Below are positions 20,301-28,312 of a DNA stretch of 36,421 nt, in pieces; position 1 is the stretch's first letter, and each line of letters starts with the position of its first letter. Source of the DNA: a virus. The notes below the pieces were generated by a model. The model was not told where the DNA came from. It did not search any database and worked only from the letters and a program-made list of their open reading frames with translations. The DNA lies in IMG/VR virus record IMGVR_UViG_3300038701_002576, positions 1 through 36,421 of that record; one strand, given 5' to 3'. Made by a program: the position numbers and the translations under genes.

Positions 20301-20468
20301 ATGGAATATACAAAAGAAACATTAGCGCAATGGATTAAAGATGAACATTCTCGCTGCGAAGGACAAATGATGGAGAATGATATGACGAAAAATGAGTGGC
20401 TAGAGATTGAGAAGCTACTGGAGAAAGTCGCAGAGGCGGCAGGTTTGAACATTTGGAGTTTGATTTAA
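20301..20468 (+). CDS. Small helical hypothetical
   Basis: 55 residues (MEYTKETLAQWIKDEHSRCE...), all helical, acidic, one Cys. The leader contains TTTTTAACAGGTAACC directly before ATG, and the next gene has a similar TTTTTAACAAACAACC leader. It is supported by leader similarity and by filling an otherwise empty gap. Function unknown. Confidence 0.55.
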   Translation: MEYTKETLAQWIKDEHSRCEGQMMENDMTKNEWLEIEKLLEKVAEAAGLNIWSLI

Positions 20469-20484
20469 TTTTTAACAAACAACC

Positions 20485-20682
20485 ATGGGTAAAATAACGG
20501 CAAGACAGAGGAGAGAGAGGGGTGATACCATCTATACTGGATACGGGTATAGTATAGTGCAGTATACCCAAAAACCAAGGGTTATGCTTGAGTTTGGTGG
20601 TTTCGCAGATGTGATTTTACTAAAGGTGGATATAACAGATTTCATGCTTTTTCTCAGTAAGGTGACAAGGGAATGGAGCTAA
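20485..20682 (+). CDS. Small hypothetical
   Basis: 65 residues (MGKITARQRRERGDTIYTGY...), basic N-terminus followed by beta strands (YSIVQYTQKPRVMLEFGGFA). The leader is TTTTTAACAAACAACC and lacks a Shine-Dalgarno. No family recognised. Confidence 0.58.
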   Translation: MGKITARQRRERGDTIYTGYGYSIVQYTQKPRVMLEFGGFADVILLKVDITDFMLFLSKVTREWS

Positions 20683-20709
20683 CCAAAAACTAATTATTAG
20701 ATTAAGGAA

Positions 20710-21018
20710 ATGAAACCAGGGAACATAACAGTGTCGCTAGAGATGGCAAAAAAGTTAAGAGAAGCAGGGTGGGAGAAGGAGACGGTGTTCAGCTGGCAGT
20801 ACGGTATTAACAAAGAAGGCAGGGACTACTACTTACTTTTACTAAGCAAAGATGATGCTATGTCGCACAGAGATTTCTCAGCTCCAACCTTTCAAGAAAT
20901 ACGGGAGGGGCTCTGTAGATCTTCCCTTTATCGACATGGTTTCAACTTTAGTGAGTCACTACCAGATGCCGCAGCCGAAGCATGGCTATGGTGTAAAGAA
21001 GAAGGTTATCTAGATTAA
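20710..21018 (+). CDS. Widespread phage hypothetical protein
   Basis: 102 residues. The pattern AKKLREAGWEKETVFSWQYG, then APTFQEIREGL, then LPDAAAEAWLWCKEEGYLD matches a small protein family I recognise as common in phages of many hosts, with no assigned function. ATTAAGGAA before ATG gives a moderate ribosome site. It belongs to the P4-downstream early genes. Confidence 0.68.
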   Translation: MKPGNITVSLEMAKKLREAGWEKETVFSWQYGINKEGRDYYLLLLSKDDAMSHRDFSAPTFQEIREGLCRSSLYRHGFNFSESLPDAAAEAWLWCKEEGYLD

Positions 21019-21034
21019 TTATTAGAATAAGAAG

Positions 21035-21229
21035 ATGAAGAAGGGCAAGGAATTACAAGCATTGACAAAGTTTTTTGAAGAAGAGTTCGGCTATAATCCA
21101 TCAGCAGAGGAGTTAGATTACTTTAGAGAAACATTGGTTGGGAATAGGATCATATTGGGTGTCCATTTAGAAATAATAAAAGAGGAGCTTATAGGAAGTT
21201 TTCTTAGGTTTTTCAAGATCATCAAATAA
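21035..21229 (+). CDS. Small hypothetical
   Basis: 64 residues (MKKGKELQALTKFFEEEFGY...), helical with a basic end (GSFLRFFKIIK) that could be amphipathic. It ends 2 bases before the transglycosylase-like gene, suggesting coupled expression. Function unknown. Confidence 0.58.
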   Translation: MKKGKELQALTKFFEEEFGYNPSAEELDYFRETLVGNRIILGVHLEIIKEELIGSFLRFFKIIK

Positions 21230-21231
21230 AA

Positions 21232-21675
21232 ATGAAAACTGCCATCAACTGCCTACTATTCTTACAAGTAATATTTATAATATCCTTTGCATCTCCTAAG
21301 GCAACAACGGGATTGCCTGTTACCACCCAAGAACTTGTGGTTGCCCGGGATTTCCAGATAACCACGCCGATAGTTAGCACTCCTAAGGTTGAGCGTATAC
21401 CGTTTTCGGGGTGTGATGATGTGTATAACTACATGTTACCCCGTTTAGGCCACCAGAAGGCACTTACAATGCAGCGTATCGCCAGACTTGAGTCGAACTG
21501 TGACCCGTCAGCCAAGAATCCTAACAGTGGCGCTACAGGATTATTCCAAATAATGGCCGGTACTACATGGGGGTATGCAGACTGTACTGGTGATATTTAT
21601 AACCCTTTAGATAATATGGAATGTGCAGTTAAGATTTATAGGCTCCAAGGGTTTAACGCCTGGGCTGTTTATTAA
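21232..21675 (+). CDS. Secreted lytic transglycosylase-like protein
   Basis: 147 residues. A signal peptide or anchor spans ~4-21 (INCLLFLQVIFIISFASP), then a linker, then a small SLT-like catalytic domain: MQRIARLESNCDP with the likely catalytic E87, NSGATGLFQIMAGTTW and the short C-terminus AVKIYRLQGFNAWAVY. C61, C90, C118 and C131 could form two disulfides, fitting export. It would cleave peptidoglycan glycan strands. Its position with early genes rather than next to the holin suggests a role other than final lysis, such as DNA delivery support or exclusion; this is inference. Confidence 0.75.
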   Translation: MKTAINCLLFLQVIFIISFASPKATTGLPVTTQELVVARDFQITTPIVSTPKVERIPFSGCDDVYNYMLPRLGHQKALTMQRIARLESNCDPSAKNPNSGATGLFQIMAGTTWGYADCTGDIYNPLDNMECAVKIYRLQGFNAWAVY

Positions 21676-21787
21676 AATGGGTAAAGGGGGGTCAAACCCC
21701 ACGGTAACAAGACCCTTTTGCAGCAAGGTTATCCAAGGTCGGTTTTCAGAGGGGGTCGAATTGCGCGGTAATATGGTATAGTGAACC

Positions 21788-22075
21788 ATGGAACAAAAAA
21801 TCAACCCTTTCAATCAGGTCTTAATCAGTCAAACACGCAACGGCTTCGTTGTCACTTTCAAAGGAGAAGAAGGGGAGGGTGAGCTAAAGGAGTTCTACGC
21901 CGTTTATGAAGAAGGAGACAGTGAAGATAAAGGGCAATATCCTGGCAGTTCTCGAGCAGAGAATGAGAACCTGAAGAAGTTATTCTATGATCTGAAAGAA
22001 TACTTTGGATTCTATTGGAGCAAACACTCAGAAACTAACTTAGAAATTAATGTGGTCGACACAGATGCCGATTAA
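21788..22075 (+). CDS. Hypothetical phage protein
   Basis: 95 residues (MEQKINPFNQVLISQTRNGF...), very acidic, starting beta-rich and ending in a helix with KLFYDLKEYFGFYWSKHSE. It resembles small phage proteins often found beside HTH or RusA genes. The leader has TATAGTGAACC before ATG without Shine-Dalgarno. The preceding 112 bases hold a GGGG/CCCC hairpin and possible weak promoter elements, nothing stronger. Confidence 0.6.
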   Translation: MEQKINPFNQVLISQTRNGFVVTFKGEEGEGELKEFYAVYEEGDSEDKGQYPGSSRAENENLKKLFYDLKEYFGFYWSKHSETNLEINVVDTDAD

Positions 22076-22280
22076 AAGGCGACATAAAAAACTAGGAGAA
22101 TTAGCTGAAGAGCTAGGGGTCTCCAAGGCAAGACTTGCTACAATAGCCGGCGAGGTAGGTGCCCCCAAAATCAGGAATAGTTACGAGTTCAGGCAAGGGG
22201 ATATAATAAAAGTTAGATTCAGATTAAGATACTCATATACATCTAAAGTACGATCTAGGTGTAAGAATTACAATGACTAG
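22065..22280 (+). CDS. Helix-turn-helix DNA-binding protein candidate
   Basis: 71 residues from the ATG at 22065 (MPIKRRHKKLGELAEELGVS...); a GTG-type start 15 bases earlier is possible. KKLGELAEELGVSKARLATI has the helix-turn-helix pattern of MerR/XRE-like winged domains, followed by a basic beta-rich tail (IKVRFRLRYSYTSKVRSR). It is the best candidate in the genome for a transcriptional regulator of the operators near 15.25 and 20.25 kb, though this link is only inferred. It overlaps the RusA gene by 8 bases. Confidence 0.6.
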   Translation: MPIKRRHKKLGELAEELGVSKARLATIAGEVGAPKIRNSYEFRQGDIIKVRFRLRYSYTSKVRSRCKNYND

Positions 22281-22608
22281 AACCCCTATAAAACCACTAT
22301 CAGTCAACAAGGCGTGGAAAGGTAGACGATTCAAAACGCAAGACTATAAGAGATATGAAAGAGACCTCCTTTTAATACTTCCTAGCAATTTAAAGGTCCC
22401 TGAGGGTGAGCTAGAGATAAAGCTAGAATTTGGTTTCTCTAATAAGGCTAGTGACTTCGATAACCCAGTGAAACCCTTTGTCGATATACTACAGAAGAAG
22501 TATGATTTTGATGACAAGATGGTTTATCAGGCTGTAATCAAGAAGAAGATCGTGAAAAAAGGTGAAGAATATATAAAGTTTAGTATTAGTGAATACTCCG
22601 ATATGTAA
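22273..22608 (+). CDS. rusA: RusA-like Holliday junction resolvase
   Basis: 111 residues. LSVNKAWKGRRF near the N-terminus and KASDFDNPVKPFVDILQKKY with FDDKMV provide the conserved acidic residues (D61, D63, D71 and D80/D81) and N64/K67 expected of RusA family enzymes. RusA dimers cut four-way junctions in recombination and in debranching DNA for packaging. It works naturally with the ERF annealing protein encoded earlier. Confidence 0.88.
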   Translation: MTRTPIKPLSVNKAWKGRRFKTQDYKRYERDLLLILPSNLKVPEGELEIKLEFGFSNKASDFDNPVKPFVDILQKKYDFDDKMVYQAVIKKKIVKKGEEYIKFSISEYSDM

Positions 22609-22665
22609 TCTTTACATTTTTCTTACATTGCAGCTAGGCCAACATGATATACTAATGTGATTATC

Positions 22666-22896
22666 ATGAACTATAAACAGCTAACGATAAATGAGTGGAA
22701 AAATGGTTACCAAGTAAAAATCCCTGGTAGAATGTACGCATATTTTTTTTCATACGACGGCCCGTACAGCCAAGTAGTTGCCCTTATGGCAGCGAAAAAG
22801 ATCGTAGACGAATATTTTAAAATCGATGCCAGAGAATACAGAGAAGAGAATCTCACAATTAGAAGCAAAAGTAGCCGTCCAGGAAGTCCGGATTGA
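22666..22896 (+). CDS. Small hypothetical
   Basis: 76 residues from the ATG at 22666 (MNYKQLTINEWKNGYQVKIP...); GTG at 22657 is an alternative. The N-terminal beta domain with YAYFFSYDGPYSQVVALMAA leads into a charged helix. Its last 71 bases overlap the next gene in another frame, so one of the two C-/N-termini could be wrong, but both have normal starts. Function unknown. Confidence 0.5.
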   Translation: MNYKQLTINEWKNGYQVKIPGRMYAYFFSYDGPYSQVVALMAAKKIVDEYFKIDAREYREENLTIRSKSSRPGSPD

Positions 22897-23113
22897 GGCC
22901 CAGATAGAAGATAGCATGCAAATCCGAGAACAGTACAAAGAACTGACAATCGCAATTAAAGAATTGACAATAGAAATTCGCAATGAGCGTGAGGAGAGGC
23001 AAAGGGCTGTCAAGGATCTACCGTGGTTAACTAAATTCGCAGTTGGAGTTATCACTATTATAATCGGAGCTGTTTTGTATACTTTGTTGGATGTGATTGG
23101 GCTTAGAACTTAG
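22826..23113 (+). CDS. Coiled-coil protein with C-terminal membrane span (XhlA-like plan)
   Basis: 95 residues: heptad-rich helix ~5-65 (ISQLEAKVAVQEVRIEAQIE...), then KFAVGVITIIIGAVLYTLLD as a single membrane span at the end. This is the organisation of XhlA/haemolysin-type phage proteins that assist lysis, and it lies at the end of the rightward unit facing the holin and endolysin. Its stop overlaps the convergent HNH-like gene's stop by 3 bases. Family membership is suggested by architecture, not by a specific motif. Confidence 0.6.
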   Translation: MPENTEKRISQLEAKVAVQEVRIEAQIEDSMQIREQYKELTIAIKELTIEIRNEREERQRAVKDLPWLTKFAVGVITIIIGAVLYTLLDVIGLRT

Positions 23114-23622
23114 CCTTCTACGTAATTCATCTCATACCAATTCTCCCATAGTTTTCTATATAGATACAATTCGTCAGCTAAAAACTGTAAAAACTCAACA
23201 CCTTCTAATTCAAAAACGCTCCTGTCCCATTCGCCAGCTATTGTTTTGCGCTTAGCTACATTTCTAAATTGCATATCCACCGCCCAGTTGTTAGCTCTGA
23301 AGTTAAGGCCGATTTCCTCAGGGTTTGGTATATACATGAAGTGGTGGGTTAGGTGCATAATGTCACTTACCATTAACCCATTGCTAGGACTATTGTAATA
23401 GCTTGTTCCCTTGGTGTGGTCCAGATGGGCAGCTTGTAAAGGCAACTCGCTAATACCTGTTAGCTCACACTTATAACCAGCCCTCCTCATTATCTTATTC
23501 CTAGTCCCAGTCCTGAAAGCGCTATGCTCGTTTTCAGGCAATAAAAAAGACGCTCCGTTAAGAGCGTCTAGGTTGGCTTGGTGTAAATCCGTGTTGATTA
23601 TTTTATCAAATCGATTCGGCAT
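23110..23622 (-). CDS. HNH-like endonuclease
   Basis: 170 residues. YKCELTG (~50-56) then AAHLDHTKG with H66/H69, NSPSNGLMVSDIMHLTHHF with N81 and H90/H93 fit an HNH-type nuclease fold resembling HNH_2-like proteins that lack the usual zinc CxxC pairs. It is the last leftward gene, after the holin. An intrinsic terminator sits inside its coding start (23543-23569), so it is probably poorly transcribed from the late unit. It may be a moron or a homing-type gene. Confidence 0.68.
   Translation of the reverse strand: MPNRFDKIINTDLHQANLDALNGASFLLPENEHSAFRTGTRNKIMRRAGYKCELTGISELPLQAAHLDHTKGTSYYNSPSNGLMVSDIMHLTHHFMYIPNPEEIGLNFRANNWAVDMQFRNVAKRKTIAGEWDRSVFELEGVEFLQFLADELYLYRKLWENWYEMNYVEG
23543..23569 (-). 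terminator. Intrinsic terminator inside the HNH coding sequence
   Basis: Minus strand: AGACGCUC-UUAACG-GAGCGUC followed by UUUUUUAUUG. The 8-bp perfect stem with six U residues lies 53-80 bases after the HNH start codon, encoding residues DALNGASFL. It probably ends the bulk of late transcription after the holin gene. Confidence 0.85.
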
Positions 23623-23626
23623 AATC

Positions 23627-23881
23627 TTATAATGTTTCGAAGGTTAGTTCGTCTATCTTCTCAACCCCTGATTCGATATCATGTACCGCTTCTGGTACCC
23701 TGCTCATAATATCGTTCAAGCCTTCAACGCCGACATAACTCCCTACAATACCAAATAGGGTGTAGATGTCAGCCTGTTCTAAGCCTAACTCGAAGATGCC
23801 ATTTGAAATAACCACTAAGAATAGTGCGAGTGTGAATAAAAACTTACGGCTTGTTAACCTTTTTGCGAAATCATCATTCAT
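23627..23881 (-). CDS. Holin-like membrane protein
   Basis: 84 residues. After a short charged N-terminus (MNDDFAKRLTSRK), a hydrophobic segment ~14-30 (FLFTLALFLVVISNGIF) and a second weaker one ~39-56 (IYTLFGIVGSYVGVEGL) are followed by an acidic tail. Size, two spans and position 4 bases before the HNH start and directly after the M23 peptidase fit a class II holin. Holins open the membrane to end infection. Confidence 0.75.
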   Translation of the reverse strand: MNDDFAKRLTSRKFLFTLALFLVVISNGIFELGLEQADIYTLFGIVGSYVGVEGLNDIMSRVPEAVHDIESGVEKIDELTFETL

Positions 23882-24532
23882 TTATGTGTTTTTAATAGAT
23901 AATACTCCGTTTTCGAGCTGTAATGGCTCTTGAATAGCTTTAATGTCTGTATATGATATCTCTGTCACCTTTCCTACCTCAATGTAATCATTCATTGGTC
24001 TAGCCTCCCCTTTTAGAGGTAATTCATCAAAGTGTCTTTCCGTGACATTTCCCGCTTCATCCTTCACCTCTCGAATGAGACCTTGCACATCAACACCCTC
24101 TGTGTGAAATAGATATGGCACTTCGTTGACATGCCTCCAGTTGGTATTTGTAATAATACTGACATGCGTATGGGCTCCTGTCGACCATCCGGTATTGCCT
24201 GTGGTTCCAATCTGTTCACCCATCTCAACTTCACGGCCATTCACACCAGTTCCATTTGGGACATTCACACTATTAAGGTGTAAGAACATCCAAGTGAGGT
24301 TAAATCTTGAGCTCTTAAGGATCGCATACTTACCACCATTAGAATCTATCATGCCATATAACCTTCCTTTTTCAGGAGCGTAGACTGGCCTATTCTCTCT
24401 CTCCGCTGGGTCGATAGAGTTGTAGTCAACTCCCAGGTAATAAGCCCTAGGATTTCGTTGCATGTGACCTAGAAAGTTTGATGTTACTTTATATCTTTTC
24501 TCGAATGGGTAGATTGTATCTGTGTAGGTCAT
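23882..24532 (-). CDS. M23-type peptidase domain protein, probable endolysin
   Basis: 216 residues. The M23/LytM core is at ~20-125: YLGVDYN (~32-38) with D36, WMFLHLNS with H85, and GWSTGAHTHVSI with H121/H123. The first canonical zinc ligand (His four residues before D36) is Tyr32 here, so metal binding may be altered. No signal peptide. It sits next to the holin, as expected for an endolysin, although M23 domains also occur as tail-associated enzymes; the ~90-residue C-terminus has no recognised wall-binding motif. Confidence 0.8.
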   Translation of the reverse strand: MTYTDTIYPFEKRYKVTSNFLGHMQRNPRAYYLGVDYNSIDPAERENRPVYAPEKGRLYGMIDSNGGKYAILKSSRFNLTWMFLHLNSVNVPNGTGVNGREVEMGEQIGTTGNTGWSTGAHTHVSIITNTNWRHVNEVPYLFHTEGVDVQGLIREVKDEAGNVTERHFDELPLKGEARPMNDYIEVGKVTEISYTDIKAIQEPLQLENGVLSIKNT

Positions 24533-24535
24533 ATA

Positions 24536-25615
24536 TTATGTTTTATTAAGAAATACAATATCCATATATGTGATGCTTGAACTATCTGCAACATCCACAG
24601 TGTTCACACCGGCATCCGTGAAGGCCTGCAGTGTTACCGTATCACCAGCTGTAAGGTTTAAAAGTCCTTGAATAGGTGCGGATATACGGTTGACGTGGGA
24701 GGCGTGGGCAGTACTCTGCTTTACTAGAGACCCGTTAACGGTTATACCTGCAGAGTAGCGTTTATCAGTGACTATGTTATCAAATGCTACCTGACCCATC
24801 ACAAGGTGAATCCCCGTTTCCTGGGCAGTATATGTAGAACTTGCGAAATTACTGCCTATATCGAATGTCTCAGTATCGAGGTCAACATCGGTTGAGACGC
24901 CACTTGTTAGATTGTCTTGCTGAACTGCTAGATATGCACTAGTAGCTGTTTGGTCAAATACATTTATCTGCTCGCCTGTCTCACCCACTTCAATCTCATC
25001 TGTAGCTGTCATCTTGATCCCACTAACAGTAGCCCCACTTGATTTTTCTAACAATAAGCTATCGTTATTAGCTAGCCCCATGGCTTCAGGAGATACTAAT
25101 GTTTGAACCCTGGTATCTGTAATATACGCGTCTACAACTGTTGTGGCACCTGCAGGTATCTCATATTGCCCAACCCCAAGGTAGTCATTACCATCTGCCG
25201 GGAAACTAGGTACAGTAGGACTAGCTGCTGCAGTACCTGTGATTATCGCAATAGAACTACTGCCAGACCCCCTTGCACCTGCTGTTGCAGCATTATCTAC
25301 CTTTACTGCGACCAAATCAATCCTAGGGTTTGTAGGGTCTGCTGCAGTGACAGAAACATTCTCTGTCGCATCCCATTGCACAACATGGAATTTGGAGTTA
25401 CCGTCTCCAGCTGCATACGCACTATTATCGACTATAGCTATACCGGCGGCGACATCAACACTTAGGTTCGCACCAGCACCTCTCTCACTTACCAGGCTTT
25501 GCCCTGATGCCTTGTCATAGATACCAGCACGGGAAGCAAGTAGCTCTAGTGGCTTAATTAATTCATCAGCGGTATTATCTGTTGATCCATTTATTATCGT
25601 TTTAAAGTTTGCCAT
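24536..25615 (-). CDS. Tail/baseplate fibre with beta-sandwich C-terminus
   Basis: 359 residues. The N-terminal ~150 residues (IDLVAVKVDNAATAG...) with VVDAYITDTRVQTL resemble baseplate/receptor-binding protein bases. The C-terminal ~130 residues (YTAQETGIHLVMGQVAFDN, NGSLVKQSTAHASH, YMDIVFLNKT) have the jelly-roll pattern of C1q-like phage tips. It is the probable host-recognition protein. Leader AATACAAAT, no Shine-Dalgarno. Confidence 0.72.
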   Translation of the reverse strand: MANFKTIINGSTDNTADELIKPLELLASRAGIYDKASGQSLVSERGAGANLSVDVAAGIAIVDNSAYAAGDGNSKFHVVQWDATENVSVTAADPTNPRIDLVAVKVDNAATAGARGSGSSSIAIITGTAAASPTVPSFPADGNDYLGVGQYEIPAGATTVVDAYITDTRVQTLVSPEAMGLANNDSLLLEKSSGATVSGIKMTATDEIEVGETGEQINVFDQTATSAYLAVQQDNLTSGVSTDVDLDTETFDIGSNFASSTYTAQETGIHLVMGQVAFDNIVTDKRYSAGITVNGSLVKQSTAHASHVNRISAPIQGLLNLTAGDTVTLQAFTDAGVNTVDVADSSSITYMDIVFLNKT

Positions 25616-25622
25616 ATTTGTA

Positions 25623-26366
25623 TTATATTCTTATATAAAGTTGAGATACTAACCAGAAGTCACCTGATGCGAAATTACCACCAAGCCTAACTGTCTGAGA
25701 TGCTATACCAGTATACCCTGTGATAACCACTGAGCCCAAGTCAATGTAGAAATTTTCTTCTTGGTTAATAGTGACACCACTTGTGAAAGCATTCCCATCA
25801 ACACTGTTAATCCAGTTATGCTCTATAAATACCTGTGATTCGCCAACAGGGAAGGCGCTATGGATAAATTTACTCTGCATGAACACTATATTCCCAATCA
25901 TATAGAATTCAATAACGTTCAGATCCCAAGAGGTGATAACACTACCATCAGTACCTTTCCTAACATCAGGTGAGTAACTAAATATCAAAGGATGTCCTGA
26001 AGGGGCTTGGTTCCTACTATAGGAAAGTTCTATTACGTCCTTTGCCGTATCTAGGGTGTAATCATCACCTGCATAGAGAGGGTATGCTGCGCCAGGGATA
26101 GACTCAGTCACGTAAAAGTACCGATAATTACTATCACCTGTTTGTTTAAGTCTGACTTTATCCCCAGGTCTTAATATCCGCTGGTCACTAGACAGGTAGT
26201 TTACCTTAAGGCTACCTGCAGCCACCGTAGGGTTGTATTCGCTAGGTGCTAGGTCAAACCAATCGCTTGAGACTGGCTGTGTTGTATTTTCAATGCTAGA
26301 CACTCTAGATACAATATCTGCCACAACATCCGGCATTCCATTTCTGTCTATTGTCTCAATATTCAT
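25623..26366 (-). CDS. Tail-tip/baseplate accessory protein
   Basis: 247 residues (MNIETIDRNGMPDVVADIVS...). Beta-rich, with PGDKVRLKQTGDSNYRYFYV near the middle and a C-terminal half containing FMQSKFIHSAFPVGESQVFI in a jelly-roll-like pattern. It starts 2 bases after the hub gene and precedes the fibre gene; with both it probably forms the tail tip. No specific family recognised. Confidence 0.6.
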   Translation of the reverse strand: MNIETIDRNGMPDVVADIVSRVSSIENTTQPVSSDWFDLAPSEYNPTVAAGSLKVNYLSSDQRILRPGDKVRLKQTGDSNYRYFYVTESIPGAAYPLYAGDDYTLDTAKDVIELSYSRNQAPSGHPLIFSYSPDVRKGTDGSVITSWDLNVIEFYMIGNIVFMQSKFIHSAFPVGESQVFIEHNWINSVDGNAFTSGVTINQEENFYIDLGSVVITGYTGIASQTVRLGGNFASGDFWLVSQLYIRI

Positions 26367-26368
26367 CT

Positions 26369-27427
26369 TTATTGGTAGTAAATAATAAAAGGATTAATAA
26401 ACTCAGCACCTACAGAATCTATTATTACAGATATCTCAGCCAACCTTGCTTGCCCTGAGAATGTGCCTAATTTGTTTACCCCATTATCATAAGACACATT
26501 TAATATATCCCCTAGGTTTAGTTTATTATAAGTCAACCCGGAATTTGGGTGTATGCTAGGGCTTAACCTCCATCTAATAGGAGCATTCTCATTGATCAAC
26601 GCTGCTGCTTTAGTGGATAGATTTGTTTGAGACTTGGCGGAAGAATCCTTCACTAATAATTCTCTAACTCCATATGCGTTCTGCGAACCAGTATTTACTT
26701 GGTTTACAGATACTACATCATCACCAGTCCCTGCACCTCTTATTGTTATATCATTATAAACCCTTCCTTCACTAGTGAAGCCAAGCTCGCTGTTGTCATA
26801 AGACAGAGGCTGTAGATCATTACGCAAACTTCCATGAACCTGTTTAATTGAGATTACCACCCCTGTGACAGCACCTGAACCATCAACTGTATACTCCTCT
26901 ATGAAATCAAAGCTTTTCTGGTTATCAGACAAATTTATAATCAGTTGTCCTAGTTTAACATTTTCTAATGTCTGGTCAGCATCTCCTATTGTCTCAGTTG
27001 AGATGGTAATACCAAAATCACCATTAGTAACTGCTTGGACTTCAGTTGTTAGCGTGCTTACGATAGCACCAATATCGGTCATAGCAAAGATACGCCTATC
27101 TATTATCCTGTCGTTTAGGTGTGAGATATAGCTACGGCATTCAATCGTTATATCCCCCTCACTACCAGTCTTTGCTCCTGACACCTTAACTATAGGACCA
27201 AACCAGACCACCTCCCCATCCCTCTTGATTGCTACATTGGTTCTGGTTGGGATTAAAAGCTCCAGGCTGGCATTCCTACTATTATTCTCTAATGAAAAGC
27301 GACATGTACCAACCCCATTTAATTTATTGATAAAGGATAGGTTTTTGTAGTCTAAGATCTCAGAAGTCCTAGAGAGTGATCCATCAGATGGATCAAGGTT
27401 ATATGTTTCTAGTGTGTATACAGTCAT
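26369..27427 (-). CDS. Tail hub/Tal-like minor tail protein
   Basis: 352 residues. The N-terminal domain with GTCRFSLENNS, VAIKRDGEVVWFGPIVKV and ITIECRSYISHLNDRII is characteristic of siphophage hub proteins (gp27-like, Gp37-like). The gene follows the Dit gene with a TAATG overlap, which is the normal order. It forms the central hub of the tail tip beneath Dit. No C-terminal lytic domain is present, unlike longer Tal proteins. Confidence 0.82.
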   Translation of the reverse strand: MTVYTLETYNLDPSDGSLSRTSEILDYKNLSFINKLNGVGTCRFSLENNSRNASLELLIPTRTNVAIKRDGEVVWFGPIVKVSGAKTGSEGDITIECRSYISHLNDRIIDRRIFAMTDIGAIVSTLTTEVQAVTNGDFGITISTETIGDADQTLENVKLGQLIINLSDNQKSFDFIEEYTVDGSGAVTGVVISIKQVHGSLRNDLQPLSYDNSELGFTSEGRVYNDITIRGAGTGDDVVSVNQVNTGSQNAYGVRELLVKDSSAKSQTNLSTKAAALINENAPIRWRLSPSIHPNSGLTYNKLNLGDILNVSYDNGVNKLGTFSGQARLAEISVIIDSVGAEFINPFIIYYQ

Positions 27428-28311
27428 TATAAACTAAGGAATCTGTCCTCCCATTCAACTAGTATATTAGCTGTAGCGTCAAAGCCTGCTGCACTAAATC
27501 TAAGCGTATTACCGCCTGGCTCTAATGGAAATAATGTACCTGAGAAATCAGCAAAGATATTTGTAGAGCCATTCAAAACTACACTCACTCCCTGGTTATC
27601 TCTTGAAACAACAACAGTGTCCCCCATGACGAGTGTACGGTTAATTGTAAATGCACTGCTATTATCAAGGTTAGTGAGTGTTGGGTTAGTAATACCACCC
27701 CCAGCATCGATCGTAATTGTAGGGTAAGTGATTGCATTACCACTATTTGTTGCAGACTTAGTATCACTATTAAGGAACTCTATATCAAATCCATCAACTA
27801 AACCTCCATCATCAAAATCAAAATCACCACCAGGGCCTAAGTCATAACCTGCTACCTGAGCCAAAAATATAGTTGTTGAAAGTGTTGACTCCCCTGAGAA
27901 GAATGGGTCTTCTGATATTAATTGTAATTGAAATGTGCCGAAGGTAACTCGTCCAGTTTGTTGCACTATCTGAGGGGTACGTAACACCTTTGTGTTAAGT
28001 ATCTTTCTTGTTGTAGCAGTATCCCACCTAGTGATAGATAGCTCCCTACCATCATCTGTGCGATCAAAAGCTTCGATGAAGGCATCTAATCTTGAGAAAT
28101 AGGAGTCTGAGTTCAGGCCTGCGATGATCCCTTCCACTGTAATAATCCGCATACCATATCTTTGTAGGTAAACATTACCACCGTCCTGACCAACAAGATC
28201 AGACCTACTAGTTCTAATATCTAATCCTGTAGTTCCTGATAACTTATTGACAGTAATACCATTGTCATAATCTAAATCAAACCCGCCGTATGTCATTGCA
28301 AAATTATTCAT
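27427..28311 (-). CDS. Distal tail protein (Dit-like)
   Basis: 294 residues. The N-terminal ~140 residues match the Sipho_tail plan: TGLDIRTSRSDLVGQDGGNV, YGMRIITVEGII, then FGTFQLQLISEDPFFSGEST. The C-terminal ~130 residues form a galectin-like beta domain (ITYPTITIDAGGGITNP, LEPGGNTLRFSAAGF). Dit forms the ring joining tail tube and tip. It is encoded directly after the tape measure gene, as usual. Confidence 0.88.
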   Translation of the reverse strand: MNNFAMTYGGFDLDYDNGITVNKLSGTTGLDIRTSRSDLVGQDGGNVYLQRYGMRIITVEGIIAGLNSDSYFSRLDAFIEAFDRTDDGRELSITRWDTATTRKILNTKVLRTPQIVQQTGRVTFGTFQLQLISEDPFFSGESTLSTTIFLAQVAGYDLGPGGDFDFDDGGLVDGFDIEFLNSDTKSATNSGNAITYPTITIDAGGGITNPTLTNLDNSSAFTINRTLVMGDTVVVSRDNQGVSVVLNGSTNIFADFSGTLFPLEPGGNTLRFSAAGFDATANILVEWEDRFLSL

Positions 28312-28312
28312 A

